Source of the DNA: Telluribacter sp035998675 | GTDB lineage: Bacteria; Bacteroidota; Bacteroidia; Cytophagales; Spirosomataceae | Assembly (NCBI RefSeq): GCF_035998675.1 | Contig: NZ_DASYHI010000013.1 | Location: 248,001-312,000, forward strand | Direction of reading: 5' to 3' | DNA: 64,000 nucleotides | Part shown: positions 54,164 through 63,563 of the stretch, in pieces | Position numbering within the stretch: the stretch's first letter is position 1 | Layout: every line of letters begins with the position of its first letter | Translations under genes and position numbers: made by a program | The notes under the pieces: generated by a model | Told to the model about the DNA's origin: nothing | What the model saw: only the letters and a program-made list of their open reading frames with translations | The model's database searches: none

Positions 54164-54239
54164 AGCAGTAACAATATTTTTTTGAATAAAAAAGTGCCTG
54201 TTTTCAGACCATACATCACTGATCAGCGCACATACATCA

Positions 54240-54271
54240 CAAAGGTAATGACTCCTGCTTGGGATTTGAAA
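54240..54271 (-). promoter_or_regulatory. Probable cyclophilin promoter
   Basis: On the minus strand TACCTTTG (54240-54247) matches TAnnTTTG exactly, with TTTC (54268-54271) 20 bases upstream in place of TTTG. Transcription would start near 54233, giving a 70-base leader. Confidence 0.42.
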
Positions 54272-54359
54272 GTGAATGTTTAATTTACGCACTTGTTAAG
54301 CCTGAATTCAGCAAAAGAGTACCCTACCATTTAAAAACAAACTCCTCCTTACTTCTGCC

Positions 54360-57300
54360 ATGAAGAAAAAGTTACTCCTGGCCGGGTTGTTCCTGGCTAC
54401 TAGCGCTGTGGCCCAGGAAGCCCCTGTGCATTTTACCTCTTTCCCCACGCTTACTCCCGACGGCCAGACGGTCGTTTTTAGTTACGAATCAGACTTGTGG
54501 AAAGCTGACGTGGCTACCGGAGGGGCCACCCGCCTGACGGCCATGCAGGGGTCCGAAACCCGCCCGCACGTATCACCCGACGGAAAATGGATTGCTTTCA
54601 CCAGTACCGAAAACGGAAACAGCGACGTGTACGTGATGGCTCTGGCGGGCGGGCCGGTCCGGCAGCTTACCTACCATAGTACCTACGACCTGGTGGAGGG
54701 GTGGTCGTGGGACTCCCAGACGATCTATTTTGAATCGGGGGTACAAAATGGGGGTACTACCTATACCATAGCCCTGAAGGGAGGTACTCCCCAGCGCCTG
54801 TTCAAGCACTTCTTTAACCGCATTCATAACGTAGCCGAGGCCCCCAACGGCGAACTGTACTTCAATGATACCTGGGAAAGCGAAAGCCAGGCCATGCGTA
54901 AAGGCTATCAGGGCGAATTTAACCCGGATATTCAATCCTATCATCTCAAAACCAAAGCCTATAAGCGCTATACCGACTACCGGGGCAAGGATATGTGGGC
55001 AACCGTAGACCGGGCCGGTAAGCTGTACTTTGTGTCGGACGAGGCCAACGGGCAGTACAATCTGTACACTTTTGAAGGAGGAAAAAAGACTCCGCTGACC
55101 AGTTTTACGGAGTCCATCAAGCGTCCTCAGGTAAGTGCTGACGGCCGTAAAGTGGTTTTTGAGAAGGATTACCAGTTGTGGCAGTATGATGTAGCCAGCC
55201 GCACCGCTCAGCCCATAAAACTAAGTACCGTACAGAACTTTACCCTTCCCAAAGCACAGGAGTTTAGTACCAGGGATAAAATCTCGGCCTTTGATGTAGC
55301 GCCCGACAACAAAAAGCTGGCCTTTGTGTCGCGCGGGGAGCTGTTTGTGTCCGACCACGAAGGGAAGTACGTCAAGCAATTGACAACCCGCCCCGACGCC
55401 CGCGTGCTGGAGGTGAAGTGGCTGGCCGATAGCGTAACGCTTCTTTTCAGCCAAACCGTAGGCGGGTACTCCAACTGGTTCACCATCCGGGCCGATGGCA
55501 AGGGTACCGAAAAGCAGCTGACTTCCGACCTTCAAAACAACCGTAGCATCAGCCTGAACAAGAAGCGCACCATGGGCGTGTACCTGAGCGGGCGCAACGA
55601 AGTCCGAACCATTGACCTCAAAACGCTGGAAAGCAAACCCATTCTAAAGGAGGAACTGTGGGGTTTTTACAACGACATGCCCAGTTTCTCGCCCAACGAC
55701 GAGTACATCCTGTTTACAGCCTTCCGAAATTTTGAACGGGATATTTTTCTGCACCACATCAAGAAAAACGAAACCCTGAACCTGACCCAGACGGGTATAT
55801 CCGAAGGGGAGCCTACCTGGTCGCCGGACAGCAAGTACCTGTATTTTTCCTGCGATCCTATGAATCCCACTTATCCGTTTGGGTCCCGGAATTTAAAAGT
55901 TTACCGGCTGGCGCTTACCAGGCTGGACGACCCCTACCGGACGGATAAGTTTGACGAGCTTTTCAAAAAAGAAACCATAGCTGCCGCCGAAGACAAGAGC
56001 GCCAAAGACAAAAAAGAGGAAGGAAACAAGAAAAGCAAAAACGCTAAAAAAGAAGAAAAGAAGCCGGAAGAAGCACCGGTAAAGCCCATTGACATAGACA
56101 TGGAAGATATCCTGGACCGGATGGAGCAGGTGAGTCCTTCCTTCGGGGAGCAAGGGGCACCCCTGGTTATCCAGAAAGACGACAAAACGTACGTTTTCTA
56201 TCTTTCGAATCATGATAAAGGCAAAACCGGCCTCTGGCGTACTACCTACCAGCCCTTTGAAGACCCCAAAACCGAAAAAGTGGAGGATGGTGTAAGTGGC
56301 TATGACCTGGCTCAGGCTGGTGATAAGTACTATATCCTAATCAATGGTACCATCAGCAAATTCCATTACGAAAACTGCAAGACCGATCCTATCCAGATTA
56401 ACCATACTTTCCAGCGTAACCTGGCGGCCGAATTTAACCAGATGTTTCACGAAGCCTGGGCCGGCGTGGAAGAAAACTTCTATAACGAAACCTTCCACGG
56501 CGCCGACTGGAAAGCCATTCGGGACCGCTACGCCAGGTACCTGCCCTACCTGACCAACCGCGACGATTTCCGGACGCTGTTTAACGACATGCTCGGCGAG
56601 CTGAATGCCTCTCACCTGGGTTTCTATTCCAATGGCCCCGAAGAAAAGGTGTACTTTAAAAACAGTACCCTGGAGACCGGCCTGCTTTTTGAAAATAGAC
56701 GCCCTTACGTAGTACAGCGGGTGGTGAAGCGCAGTGCCGCCGACAAAACGGATAAGAAAATTCTGGCCGGTGACCGCCTTACCCACGTCAATGGCCTGGC
56801 GGTGGATACCCTCCAAAACCGCGACTGGTACTTTACCAAGCCTGCCCGCGACCCCGAAATAGAGCTGACCCTACGCCGGACCGGAGCGGACACCTCGTAT
56901 ACGGTTCGTATTCACCCGCAGGTGTCGCTCAGCAGCAACCTGTACGACGAGTGGATGGACGGAAACCAAAAATACGTTGACGAAAAAAGCAAGAAACGCA
57001 TCGCTTACGTCCACATGAAAAATATGGGTATGCAGGAATACGAGCGTTTTGTAGTAGACATGACCCGCGACTGGTACCGCAAGGATGCCCTGATTCTGGA
57101 CCTGCGCTACAACACCGGCGGCAATGTACACGACCTGGTACTTAACTTCCTGTCGCAGCGCCCCTACCTGCAGTGGAAGTACCGCGAAGGCGCTCTAACC
57201 CCGCAACCCAACTTCGGCGTAGCGGCTAAGCCCATCGTACTGTTGATTAACGAGCAGTCCCTCTCCGATGCGGAAATGACCGCCACGGGATTCAAAGAAC

Positions 57301-57554
57301 TCAAGCTGGGTAAGATTATTGGTACCGAAACCTACCGCTGGATTATATTCACTTCCGGCAAAGGACTGGTAGACGGCTCCTTTTACCGCCTGCCCTCCTG
57401 GGGATGCTACACGCTTGATGGAAAAAATATTGAGAAAGAGGGTGTCACCCCAGATATTTACGTGAAGCAGACCTTTGAAGACCGCCTCCTTGACCGCGAT
57501 CCTCAGCTGGAAAAAGCCATTGAAGAAATCCTGACGACGCTGACGCTGAAATAG
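54360..57554 (+). CDS. Tricorn-like S41 peptidase
   Basis: A 1064-residue exported protein (signal ending AVAQ). The first half carries PD40/TolB-type propeller repeats (LTPDGQTVVFSYESDLW, VSPDGKWIAFTSTENGNSDVY, FSPNDEYILFTAFRNFERDIF). A Lys/Glu-rich insertion (about 542-572) separates this from the second half: tricorn C1 domain (about 690-770), PDZ (about 780-860) and S41 catalytic core with the nucleophile Ser in LLINEQSLSDAEMTA. Tricorn proteins degrade oligopeptides; here it is periplasmic or surface-linked. Length and order match Bacteroidota homologues. Confidence 0.93.
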   Translation: MKKKLLLAGLFLATSAVAQEAPVHFTSFPTLTPDGQTVVFSYESDLWKADVATGGATRLTAMQGSETRPHVSPDGKWIAFTSTENGNSDVYVMALAGGPVRQLTYHSTYDLVEGWSWDSQTIYFESGVQNGGTTYTIALKGGTPQRLFKHFFNRIHNVAEAPNGELYFNDTWESESQAMRKGYQGEFNPDIQSYHLKTKAYKRYTDYRGKDMWATVDRAGKLYFVSDEANGQYNLYTFEGGKKTPLTSFTESIKRPQVSADGRKVVFEKDYQLWQYDVASRTAQPIKLSTVQNFTLPKAQEFSTRDKISAFDVAPDNKKLAFVSRGELFVSDHEGKYVKQLTTRPDARVLEVKWLADSVTLLFSQTVGGYSNWFTIRADGKGTEKQLTSDLQNNRSISLNKKRTMGVYLSGRNEVRTIDLKTLESKPILKEELWGFYNDMPSFSPNDEYILFTAFRNFERDIFLHHIKKNETLNLTQTGISEGEPTWSPDSKYLYFSCDPMNPTYPFGSRNLKVYRLALTRLDDPYRTDKFDELFKKETIAAAEDKSAKDKKEEGNKKSKNAKKEEKKPEEAPVKPIDIDMEDILDRMEQVSPSFGEQGAPLVIQKDDKTYVFYLSNHDKGKTGLWRTTYQPFEDPKTEKVEDGVSGYDLAQAGDKYYILINGTISKFHYENCKTDPIQINHTFQRNLAAEFNQMFHEAWAGVEENFYNETFHGADWKAIRDRYARYLPYLTNRDDFRTLFNDMLGELNASHLGFYSNGPEEKVYFKNSTLETGLLFENRRPYVVQRVVKRSAADKTDKKILAGDRLTHVNGLAVDTLQNRDWYFTKPARDPEIELTLRRTGADTSYTVRIHPQVSLSSNLYDEWMDGNQKYVDEKSKKRIAYVHMKNMGMQEYERFVVDMTRDWYRKDALILDLRYNTGGNVHDLVLNFLSQRPYLQWKYREGALTPQPNFGVAAKPIVLLINEQSLSDAEMTATGFKELKLGKIIGTETYRWIIFTSGKGLVDGSFYRLPSWGCYTLDGKNIEKEGVTPDIYVKQTFEDRLLDRDPQLEKAIEEILTTLTLK

Positions 57555-57566
57555 GGAAAAACAATC

Positions 57567-57599
57567 AAAAGCCTCTCCTTAGTCAAGGAGAGGCTTTTT
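57567..57599 (+). terminator. Intrinsic terminator after the tricorn-like gene
   Basis: AAAAGCCTCTCCTT (57567-57580), loop AGTC, complement ending in TTTTTG. Typical rightward terminator; the A-run may serve the leftward transglycosylase gene too. Confidence 0.93.
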
Positions 57600-57638
57600 G
57601 TCACTACTATTGCGTTGTAATAGAGAAAAAGATTGGTA

Positions 57639-58433
57639 CTAGGAACCAGCCGCAGCCAGTACTGCTCTGACTACAGCACCTTCTTCAATTAACTTTTGAG
57701 TCTCGCTGATTTTAGCAATTCGCCTGAATACATCCTTGGCCCGCCATTCCTGGCACCGCTCCGGATTTGTAAACCATTCCTTGGCAGCTACTAATCTGAA
57801 AACGTACTGTGAGGTTTCCTGATTCATGCGCAGTGCGAAGTAGTCCTCATTTCCCTGTTGAACTACATGCCGACTAATGCGTCCGGGGCCGGCATTATAG
57901 GCCGCTGCTACTAAGGTCCAGGAACCCAACTGGCGGTGAAGCCGAAGCAGGTACTTGCAGGCAGCATGGGTAGACTTAACAAGGTTTTTACGATCATCAG
58001 CGGTACTGTCAACTGTAAGGCCAAATTCACGGGCAGTTTCCGGCATAAATTGCCAGTAACCTACGGCTCCTTTTGGTGATACAGCCGAAGCTGTCATGGT
58101 GCTTTCTACAATGGGAATGTACTTTAGATCGGTCGGAATACCGTAACGTTTGAGAATGGGCTCAATAACCTTCATGTTATTCTTTACCCGTTTTCTCATT
58201 TTTCTGAAGGTAGGATTATCGTAATCCTGAATGGTGCGGTGGTAGCGCTTAGCTACATATACTTGCTTCAGAGGGATAGTATCACCACAAAAGTTGATAT
58301 CGATAAGCTTAGTATCAATATCCTCCACAATGACCAACTCGTTCTTTTCTTCTACTTTCTCTACACTCTGATTACTAAACTTAAATACTCCAAAGGACGC
58401 AATAGCAAGCATTAAAATTAGGATTCTTAGCAT
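57639..58433 (-). CDS. Membrane-anchored lytic transglycosylase
   Basis: A 264-residue SLT-type murein transglycosylase. N-terminal hydrophobic signal or anchor (about 1-18), then the catalytic Glu in YIPIVESTMTASAVSPKGAVGYWQFMP, and the conserved AAYNAGPGRI. It cleaves peptidoglycan to 1,6-anhydro products in the periplasm. No LysM repeats. Resembles the catalytic domain of MltD. Confidence 0.94.
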   Translation of the reverse strand: MLRILILMLAIASFGVFKFSNQSVEKVEEKNELVIVEDIDTKLIDINFCGDTIPLKQVYVAKRYHRTIQDYDNPTFRKMRKRVKNNMKVIEPILKRYGIPTDLKYIPIVESTMTASAVSPKGAVGYWQFMPETAREFGLTVDSTADDRKNLVKSTHAACKYLLRLHRQLGSWTLVAAAYNAGPGRISRHVVQQGNEDYFALRMNQETSQYVFRLVAAKEWFTNPERCQEWRAKDVFRRIAKISETQKLIEEGAVVRAVLAAAGS

Positions 58434-58974
58434 GCATGGTTGTTTTGGTTCTACATAATTTAATATTCAGGTTTCTTAACGGCATAGAAATTAAAAATGT
58501 TTCATCGTATTTTAAAAAACTGATTTTCAGGTAATAATACTACCATATTATTGTACAAAACTAAGTAATACAGAAGCAGGAGTATGTATAATATACAATT
58601 CGTCAGGGAAAGAAAAACATCAAGAAAATAGCCTAATACGCCCTTGATTAGGGTAAACGATGCACTACGTGCCAGTAGGATAAGAGGAGGAAAAAAAATT
58701 ACGAAAAATGTAACGTAATTAATGAAATTCTCGGGAGGGGCTTCTCAAAAAGGCAGCTGTTGTTGCTGATTCTGCTACGAATATATAACAATTATTTAAA
58801 TTGCAAAGGAAGTAGATTTAAAATTTATTATACGGCATATAGACCTTATACAATTCTCAATATTTAACCGCCTTTAAACAACAAAAATCTCTGCTTTCGC
58901 CCGGCTTAGCAGCTGTTTCTTTCTGATGCTAAAATCTCCTCGGCTTCCCATGTTTTAGGGACCTGAAAAGTGCT
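58434..58974. other. 541-bp AT-rich spacer
   Basis: Lies between two leftward genes. No gene longer than about 40 codons, no clear promoter, hairpin or repeat. It presumably holds the promoter of the transglycosylase gene. Confidence 0.6.
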
Positions 58975-60060
58975 TTACCCCCACGCTCCCGCCGCGCCTA
59001 CGCCTCCTTTCAAATGCCTGATGGTATGCCCGGGAAGCTCTTCCCGCAACAGCTCCAGGGCCTTCCGGCTCCGCATACCCGACTGGCAATAAAGTACTAT
59101 ATCAGGCTGCTCAAGTAGCTCGGGCAGGTGTTGCGTCAGAGTTTTCAGCGGCCAGTTAACTCCGGCAATATCGAATCGTTCGTGCTCGTGCGGCTCCCGC
59201 ACGTCAATCAGGAATGGGGGATTGGTACCTTCCATCAACTCTTGCAACTCCGGGTAGGTTAACTCCTCTATTGCCGGGGCGGGTACCGCGCAGGCCAGGC
59301 CGTAATCGTCCCGCAGCCCCCGCCGCTCCCGCGAGGCCGGATTGGACTGGAAGCGGTAGGTCTGGAAGGTTGCGTGGAGGGCATCGTACAGCAGCAACCG
59401 ACCGCTCAGTACCTCACCGGTACCGGTAATGAGCTTGATGGCTTCGGTAGCCTGCAGGGTACCTACTACGCCGGGCAGGATACCCAGCACACCTATTTCG
59501 GCGCAGTTGGGTACTTCGTTCTCGGCGGGCGGGATGGGGTACAGGCAGCGGTAGGTGGGACCGCCCTGGTAGTTGAATACCGTCACCTGCCCCTCAAATT
59601 TATAAATAGACCCAAATACCAGCGGCTTGTCCAGCAGCAGACAGGCATCGTTGACCAGGTACCGGGTAGGAAAATTATCCGAGCCATCCACTACTATGTC
59701 GTAATCGGCCATCAGCCGCAGGACGTTCTCCGTGGTCAGTTGCTTGTCGTAGGCCTGCACTTTAATGTACGGATTCTGGCCCCGCAGCCGCGCGGCGGCG
59801 GCCAGTGCTTTGGACTTACCTATATCATCCACGCCGAAGAGTACCTGCCGGTGCAGGTTGCTGGCTTCTACCTTATCAAAATCAATTACGCCCAGGATAC
59901 CTACGCCCGCCGCCGCCAGGTAAGTCAGTACCGGACAGCCCAGCCCACCCGCCCCAATGACCAGCACGCTGGCCCCTTTCAGGCGCTGTTGTCCTTCCGG
60001 GCCAAACCCGGGAAGTGAAAGCTGACGGGCGTAAAACTGCTGTTCCTGCGGTGAAAACAT
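58975..60060 (-). CDS. moeB: MoeB/ThiF-type adenylyltransferase with rhodanese domain
   Basis: A 361-residue E1-like enzyme. Residues 1-240 are the adenylation domain: RQLSLPGFG, ATP-loop VIGAGGLGCPVLTYLAAAGVG, DFDKVEASNLHRQ, DGSDNFPTRYLVND, and the GILPGVVGTLQA segment. Residues about 265-361 are a rhodanese domain with the active Cys in LYCQSGMRS. It activates the C-terminal Gly of MoaD (and possibly ThiS) and delivers sulfur. The usual paired CxxC zinc site is reduced to a single Cys (YRCLYP). It is divergent from moeA, the first of the rightward cofactor genes. Confidence 0.9.
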   Translation of the reverse strand: MFSPQEQQFYARQLSLPGFGPEGQQRLKGASVLVIGAGGLGCPVLTYLAAAGVGILGVIDFDKVEASNLHRQVLFGVDDIGKSKALAAAARLRGQNPYIKVQAYDKQLTTENVLRLMADYDIVVDGSDNFPTRYLVNDACLLLDKPLVFGSIYKFEGQVTVFNYQGGPTYRCLYPIPPAENEVPNCAEIGVLGILPGVVGTLQATEAIKLITGTGEVLSGRLLLYDALHATFQTYRFQSNPASRERRGLRDDYGLACAVPAPAIEELTYPELQELMEGTNPPFLIDVREPHEHERFDIAGVNWPLKTLTQHLPELLEQPDIVLYCQSGMRSRKALELLREELPGHTIRHLKGGVGAAGAWG

Positions 60061-60167
60061 AGGTAGTCTTGAAAAATGATAGAATTGTTCGTAGGCATTC
60101 CGGAGCAGCGTCCGTACATTTCGAAATAGAAGGTACCTACTTCAAGTCTTTATTTATACGCAAGAAA

Positions 60168-61364
60168 ATGGTTAGCGTTCAGGAAGCAAAACAATTGGTG
60201 GTTGAAAATACGTTCCCGCTGCCGGCGGAGGAGCGCGATGTACACGAGGCCGTTGGCTACGTACTGGCAGCTGACGTACGGGCACCCCTGTCGCTACCGC
60301 TGTTCCGGCAGTCGTCCATGGATGGCTACGCGGTTCACCACGAAGATATTGAACGGGCGGGCGTGGCGCTGCCAGTGGTTGCCGAGTCGCAGGCCGGTGC
60401 GCCGGAATTGCTCACGCTCGAACGTGGTACCGCCGTTCGGATATTCACCGGTGCTCCCGTTCCGGACGGAGCCACCGCCGTGGTGATGCAGGAAAAAACA
60501 GGGCGGGAGGCCGACAAGGTACTTATTCAGGAATATCCGGTAAACGAGAAGCAGAATGTACGCGCCATTGGGCAGCAGATAAGGGAGGGCGATGTAGCTC
60601 TGCCCAAAGGTACCTACCTGACGCCCGGCTCGGTGGGTTTTCTGCTGGGAATGAACGTTCGGCGGGTGGAGGTGTACCGCAAGCCCAGCGTGGGTATCCT
60701 GGTCACCGGCGACGAGCTGGTGCAGCCGGGCAATCCACTGCGCTTTGGGCAGGTATTTGAATCCAACTCCTCCATGCTGGCGGCCACCCTGCGGCAGGAG
60801 GGCCTAACGCAGATTGACATTCAGTACGTAGACGATAATCCCGAAGCGACTACCCAGGCTCTACTTGAGCTGACCGAGCAGCATGACGTAGTATTGGCAA
60901 CGGGCGGCATTTCGGTGGGCGACTATGATTACGTAGGTACTTCGCTGCAGGAAATTGGCGTTGAAACCATTTTCTATAAAGTACGCCAGCGCCCCGGCAA
61001 GCCGCTGCTGTTTGGTAAAAAGGAAGGTACCCTGTTCTTTGCCCTACCCGGTAATCCGGCTTCCTCGCTGGTATGCTACTACGAGTACGTACTGCCAGCC
61101 CTGCGCCGTCTATCCGGCCGGGTCGACGCTTTTCTGCCGACGCTGCGCCTGCCTATGACCCATGCCTACTCCTTTAAAGGCGAGCGGGATGAGCTGCTGA
61201 AAGCCTCCGCTACTACCCTGGGCGTGACGCCCCTGGAAGGACAGGAGTCGTTTGCGCTACGTTCTTTTGCCGTGGCTAACGCACTGATTTACCTGCCTTC
61301 TACCCAGCAGTCGGTGCAGCCCGGCGACCTGGTAGAGGTACATATACTGCCGTTTTTTTGTTAG
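60168..61364 (+). CDS. moeA: Molybdopterin molybdenumtransferase
   Basis: A 398-residue MoeA that inserts molybdate into adenylated molybdopterin. I chose the ATG at 60168 (MVSVQEAKQ), the usual family start. Conserved phrases: LPLFRQSSMDGYAV, VRIFTGAPVPDGATAVVMQE, ILVTGDELVQPG, TGGISVGDYDYV and FALPGNPASSLVCYYEYV. Length is normal. A short repeat-rich spacer separates it from moaD. Confidence 0.95.
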   Translation: MVSVQEAKQLVVENTFPLPAEERDVHEAVGYVLAADVRAPLSLPLFRQSSMDGYAVHHEDIERAGVALPVVAESQAGAPELLTLERGTAVRIFTGAPVPDGATAVVMQEKTGREADKVLIQEYPVNEKQNVRAIGQQIREGDVALPKGTYLTPGSVGFLLGMNVRRVEVYRKPSVGILVTGDELVQPGNPLRFGQVFESNSSMLAATLRQEGLTQIDIQYVDDNPEATTQALLELTEQHDVVLATGGISVGDYDYVGTSLQEIGVETIFYKVRQRPGKPLLFGKKEGTLFFALPGNPASSLVCYYEYVLPALRRLSGRVDAFLPTLRLPMTHAYSFKGERDELLKASATTLGVTPLEGQESFALRSFAVANALIYLPSTQQSVQPGDLVEVHILPFFC

Positions 61365-61439
61365 GGGAGTATTGATAATGAATGTATAGGCAACTGTAGT
61401 ACCTTAGTTTGCGTTATGGAGGAGATTAGTAAACTTTTC

Positions 61440-61517
61440 TACCACAGAGTTAAATGAGTTTTTGCACAGAGTTTACGCTGCGTACTTCTGTGCTTACCTC
61501 CCCTAAACTCGGTGGTA
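61440..61517. repeat. Nested inverted repeat in the moeA-moaD spacer
   Basis: Outer arms TACCACAGAGTTAAA-like and TAAACTCGGTGGTA pair at 12 of 15 positions; inside lie GCACAGA and TCTGTGC as a second 7-bp pair. It resembles the accacagag/ctctgtggt spacer repeats seen in many bacterial genomes. Confidence 0.5.
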
Positions 61518-61536
61518 AAAATATAAATTATCAACA

Positions 61537-61570
61537 GGCGTATAGCATATAGCCTACCGCCTAAAGCCCT
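61537..61570. repeat. Dispersed spacer repeat, second copy
   Basis: AGCATATAGCCTA followed by CCGCCTAAAGC, the reverse complement of modules at 46451-46483 (TAGGCTATATGCT and GCTTTAGGCG). It ends 6 bases before moaD. Confidence 0.5.
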
Positions 61571-61575
61571 AAAAA

Positions 61576-61815
61576 ATGACCCTTAGTATCCTTTATTTTG
61601 GCATGCTGGCCGAAGCCACCGGCCACCCCTCCGAAACCTGGGAGGTGACCGACCCACTATCGGTAGGACAGCTTCGCGAACAGCTTTTACAAAAGTACCC
61701 CAGCCTGCGCGACCGCAAGTTCCAGTTGGCCGTAAACCAGCAGGTAGCCGACCCGGCCACCCCAATTGACACTAACGCCGAAGTAGCTTTGCTTCCACCT
61801 TTTGCCGGTGGGTAG
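61576..61815 (+). CDS. moaD: Molybdopterin synthase sulfur-carrier subunit
   Basis: A 79-residue ubiquitin-like protein ending in PPFAGG. The terminal Gly-Gly is thiocarboxylated after activation by MoeB and passes sulfur to precursor Z within molybdopterin synthase. Small size, beta-grasp pattern and position right before moaE support the call. Confidence 0.94.
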   Translation: MTLSILYFGMLAEATGHPSETWEVTDPLSVGQLREQLLQKYPSLRDRKFQLAVNQQVADPATPIDTNAEVALLPPFAGG

Positions 61816-61860
61816 TAGTCCCAATAGCACACTACCGCAGGTACCGCTTTATTTTGAACC

Positions 61861-62310
61861 ATGGAAAAAACACATACACCCAAAAAGGTATTCGTCGACG
61901 GCCCCATCAGTCCGCAGTTCATCAGCGACTCCATAGCGAAGCACCAGTCCAAAACCAACATTGGTGCCCACGCTATCTTCCTGGGGCAGATTCGGGCCGA
62001 CCAAAAGGAAGGCGGCCCCGTAACGGGTATTGAGTACACGGCCTACACCGACATGGCCGAAAAGGCCTTTCACACGATTCGCGAAGCGGCTTTTGCGCGC
62101 TTTGACCTGGTGTGTATGCACATTTATCATAGTCTCGGGCTGGTACCTACGGGCGAAGTGAGCTTGTTTGTGTTTGTTTCCTCCGCTCACCGCCGCGCCA
62201 GCTTTGAAGCCCTGGAATTCGTAGTGGAAGAAATTAAGGCCAAGGTACCTATCTTTGGGAAAGAGCTCGTCGGCGAAGCGGGCGAGTACACCTGGAAAGA
62301 GAATAAGTAG
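61861..62310 (+). CDS. moaE: Molybdopterin synthase catalytic subunit
   Basis: A 149-residue MoaE: GAHAIFLGQIRADQ near 35, VTGIEYTAYTDMAEKAF, the GLVPTGEVSLFVFVSSAHR stretch, and the catalytic Lys region VPIFGKEL. It converts precursor Z to molybdopterin with MoaD. It ends one base before the moaCB start codon, indicating one operon. Confidence 0.95.
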   Translation: MEKTHTPKKVFVDGPISPQFISDSIAKHQSKTNIGAHAIFLGQIRADQKEGGPVTGIEYTAYTDMAEKAFHTIREAAFARFDLVCMHIYHSLGLVPTGEVSLFVFVSSAHRRASFEALEFVVEEIKAKVPIFGKELVGEAGEYTWKENK

Positions 62311-62311
62311 C

Positions 62312-63217
62312 ATGGTTGACATTACCCATAAAACCAATACCCTCCGTATTGCCACCGCGCAGGCTATAGTGCAGGTGAGCAAGCCGGAAACGATTGAGGC
62401 TATCCTGAACCGTACGGTACCCAAGGGCGATGTGTACGAAATGGCTAAAGCCGCCGGGCTGCTGGCCGTCAAGAAAACCCCCTACATGCTACCCGACTGC
62501 CACCCGCTACCGATTGAGTCCACCACGGTGGCCTACCGGGTAGAGGACCTTACGGTGGTAGTAGAAATGACGGTGAAGACCATTTACAAAACGGGTGTTG
62601 AGGTAGAGGCCATGCACGGGGTGTCGGTGGTAGCCCTGACCATGTACGACATGCTGAAGCCCATTGACAAGGGCGTGGAGATCCGGCATATTAAATTACT
62701 GGAAAAGAAGGGCGGCAAAAGCGACCGCAAGGCGCAGATGCCCGATCTCAAAACGGCCGTGGTGGTATGCTCGGATAGTATTTCAAAGGGTATCGGAGAA
62801 GATAAATCCGGTCGGCGCATCATTGAAAAGCTGAAACCGTTTGCGATAAAAGTGAGCGATTACAGTATCATCCCCGACGATAAAGACCTGATTCAGGAAA
62901 AGATTCGGGGATTGTGTGATATGGCCTTCCGCCTCGTGCTGGTCACAGGTGGTACCGGCCTTTCGCCCCGCGACGTAACGCCCGAGGCTGTGGGTGAACT
63001 CATAGAAGTACCCATTGACGGTATCGTCGAAACGGCCCGGCAGTACGGGCAGGAGCGCATCCCTACCGCTATGCTGTCACGCGCGGTGGCCGGTCTGGTT
63101 GGCAATACCCTGGTCATTACCATGCCGGGTAGTACCGGTGGCGTAACGGACACCATGGATGCACTGTTCCCGCACGTATTGCATGTGTTTAGCGTTATGG
63201 AAGGAGCGAGGCATTAA
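62312..63217 (+). CDS. moaCB: MoaC-MoaB/MogA fusion for molybdenum cofactor synthesis
   Basis: A 301-residue two-domain protein from the ATG at 62312. Residues 1-150 are MoaC (MVDITHK, LLAVKKTPYMLPDCHPLPI, VEVEAMHGVSVVALTMYDM), which forms cyclic pyranopterin monophosphate with MoaA. Residues about 160-301 are a MoaB/MogA domain (VVVCSDSISKG, DKSGRRI, VTGGTGLSPRDVTPEA, MPGST), which adenylates molybdopterin. This fusion is known in Bacteroidota. Confidence 0.95.
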   Translation: MVDITHKTNTLRIATAQAIVQVSKPETIEAILNRTVPKGDVYEMAKAAGLLAVKKTPYMLPDCHPLPIESTTVAYRVEDLTVVVEMTVKTIYKTGVEVEAMHGVSVVALTMYDMLKPIDKGVEIRHIKLLEKKGGKSDRKAQMPDLKTAVVVCSDSISKGIGEDKSGRRIIEKLKPFAIKVSDYSIIPDDKDLIQEKIRGLCDMAFRLVLVTGGTGLSPRDVTPEAVGELIEVPIDGIVETARQYGQERIPTAMLSRAVAGLVGNTLVITMPGSTGGVTDTMDALFPHVLHVFSVMEGARH

Positions 63218-63236
63218 GTAGGGGTTAGATTTTATT

Positions 63237-63563
63237 ATGCATAAGGTACTTTCGGAAAATATGGATAGGATTCAGGCTTTGTGCAAAAGGTACAATGTGA
63301 AGTCTCTCCATGCCTTTGGCTCCGTCTGTACTGACCGTTTTTCAGAGAAAAGCGATATAGACCTGCTGGTTTCGTTTCACCCGATGGACTACGGCGATTA
63401 TGCGGATACTTATTTTGAACTGGCCGATAAATTAGAAGAACTTTTGCAGCGTCCGGTGGACCTCGTAACAGATAAATCGTTAGCTAATCCTTATTTTATT
63501 GATTCTGTTAATCAAACCAAAACCCTTCTCTATGAATCAAGAAGTCAAAAAGTTTCTTTTTGA
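63237..63563 (+). CDS. MNT-type nucleotidyltransferase antitoxin
   Basis: A 108-residue minimal nucleotidyltransferase: FGSVCTDRFSEKSDIDLLVSF gives GS-x10-DxD, the metal-binding core. In HEPN/MNT modules this enzyme modifies and silences the HEPN partner encoded next door. It starts 19 bases after moaCB, overlaps the HEPN gene by 32 bases, and is more AT-rich than its neighbours, suggesting arrival by transfer. Confidence 0.92.
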   Translation: MHKVLSENMDRIQALCKRYNVKSLHAFGSVCTDRFSEKSDIDLLVSFHPMDYGDYADTYFELADKLEELLQRPVDLVTDKSLANPYFIDSVNQTKTLLYESRSQKVSF

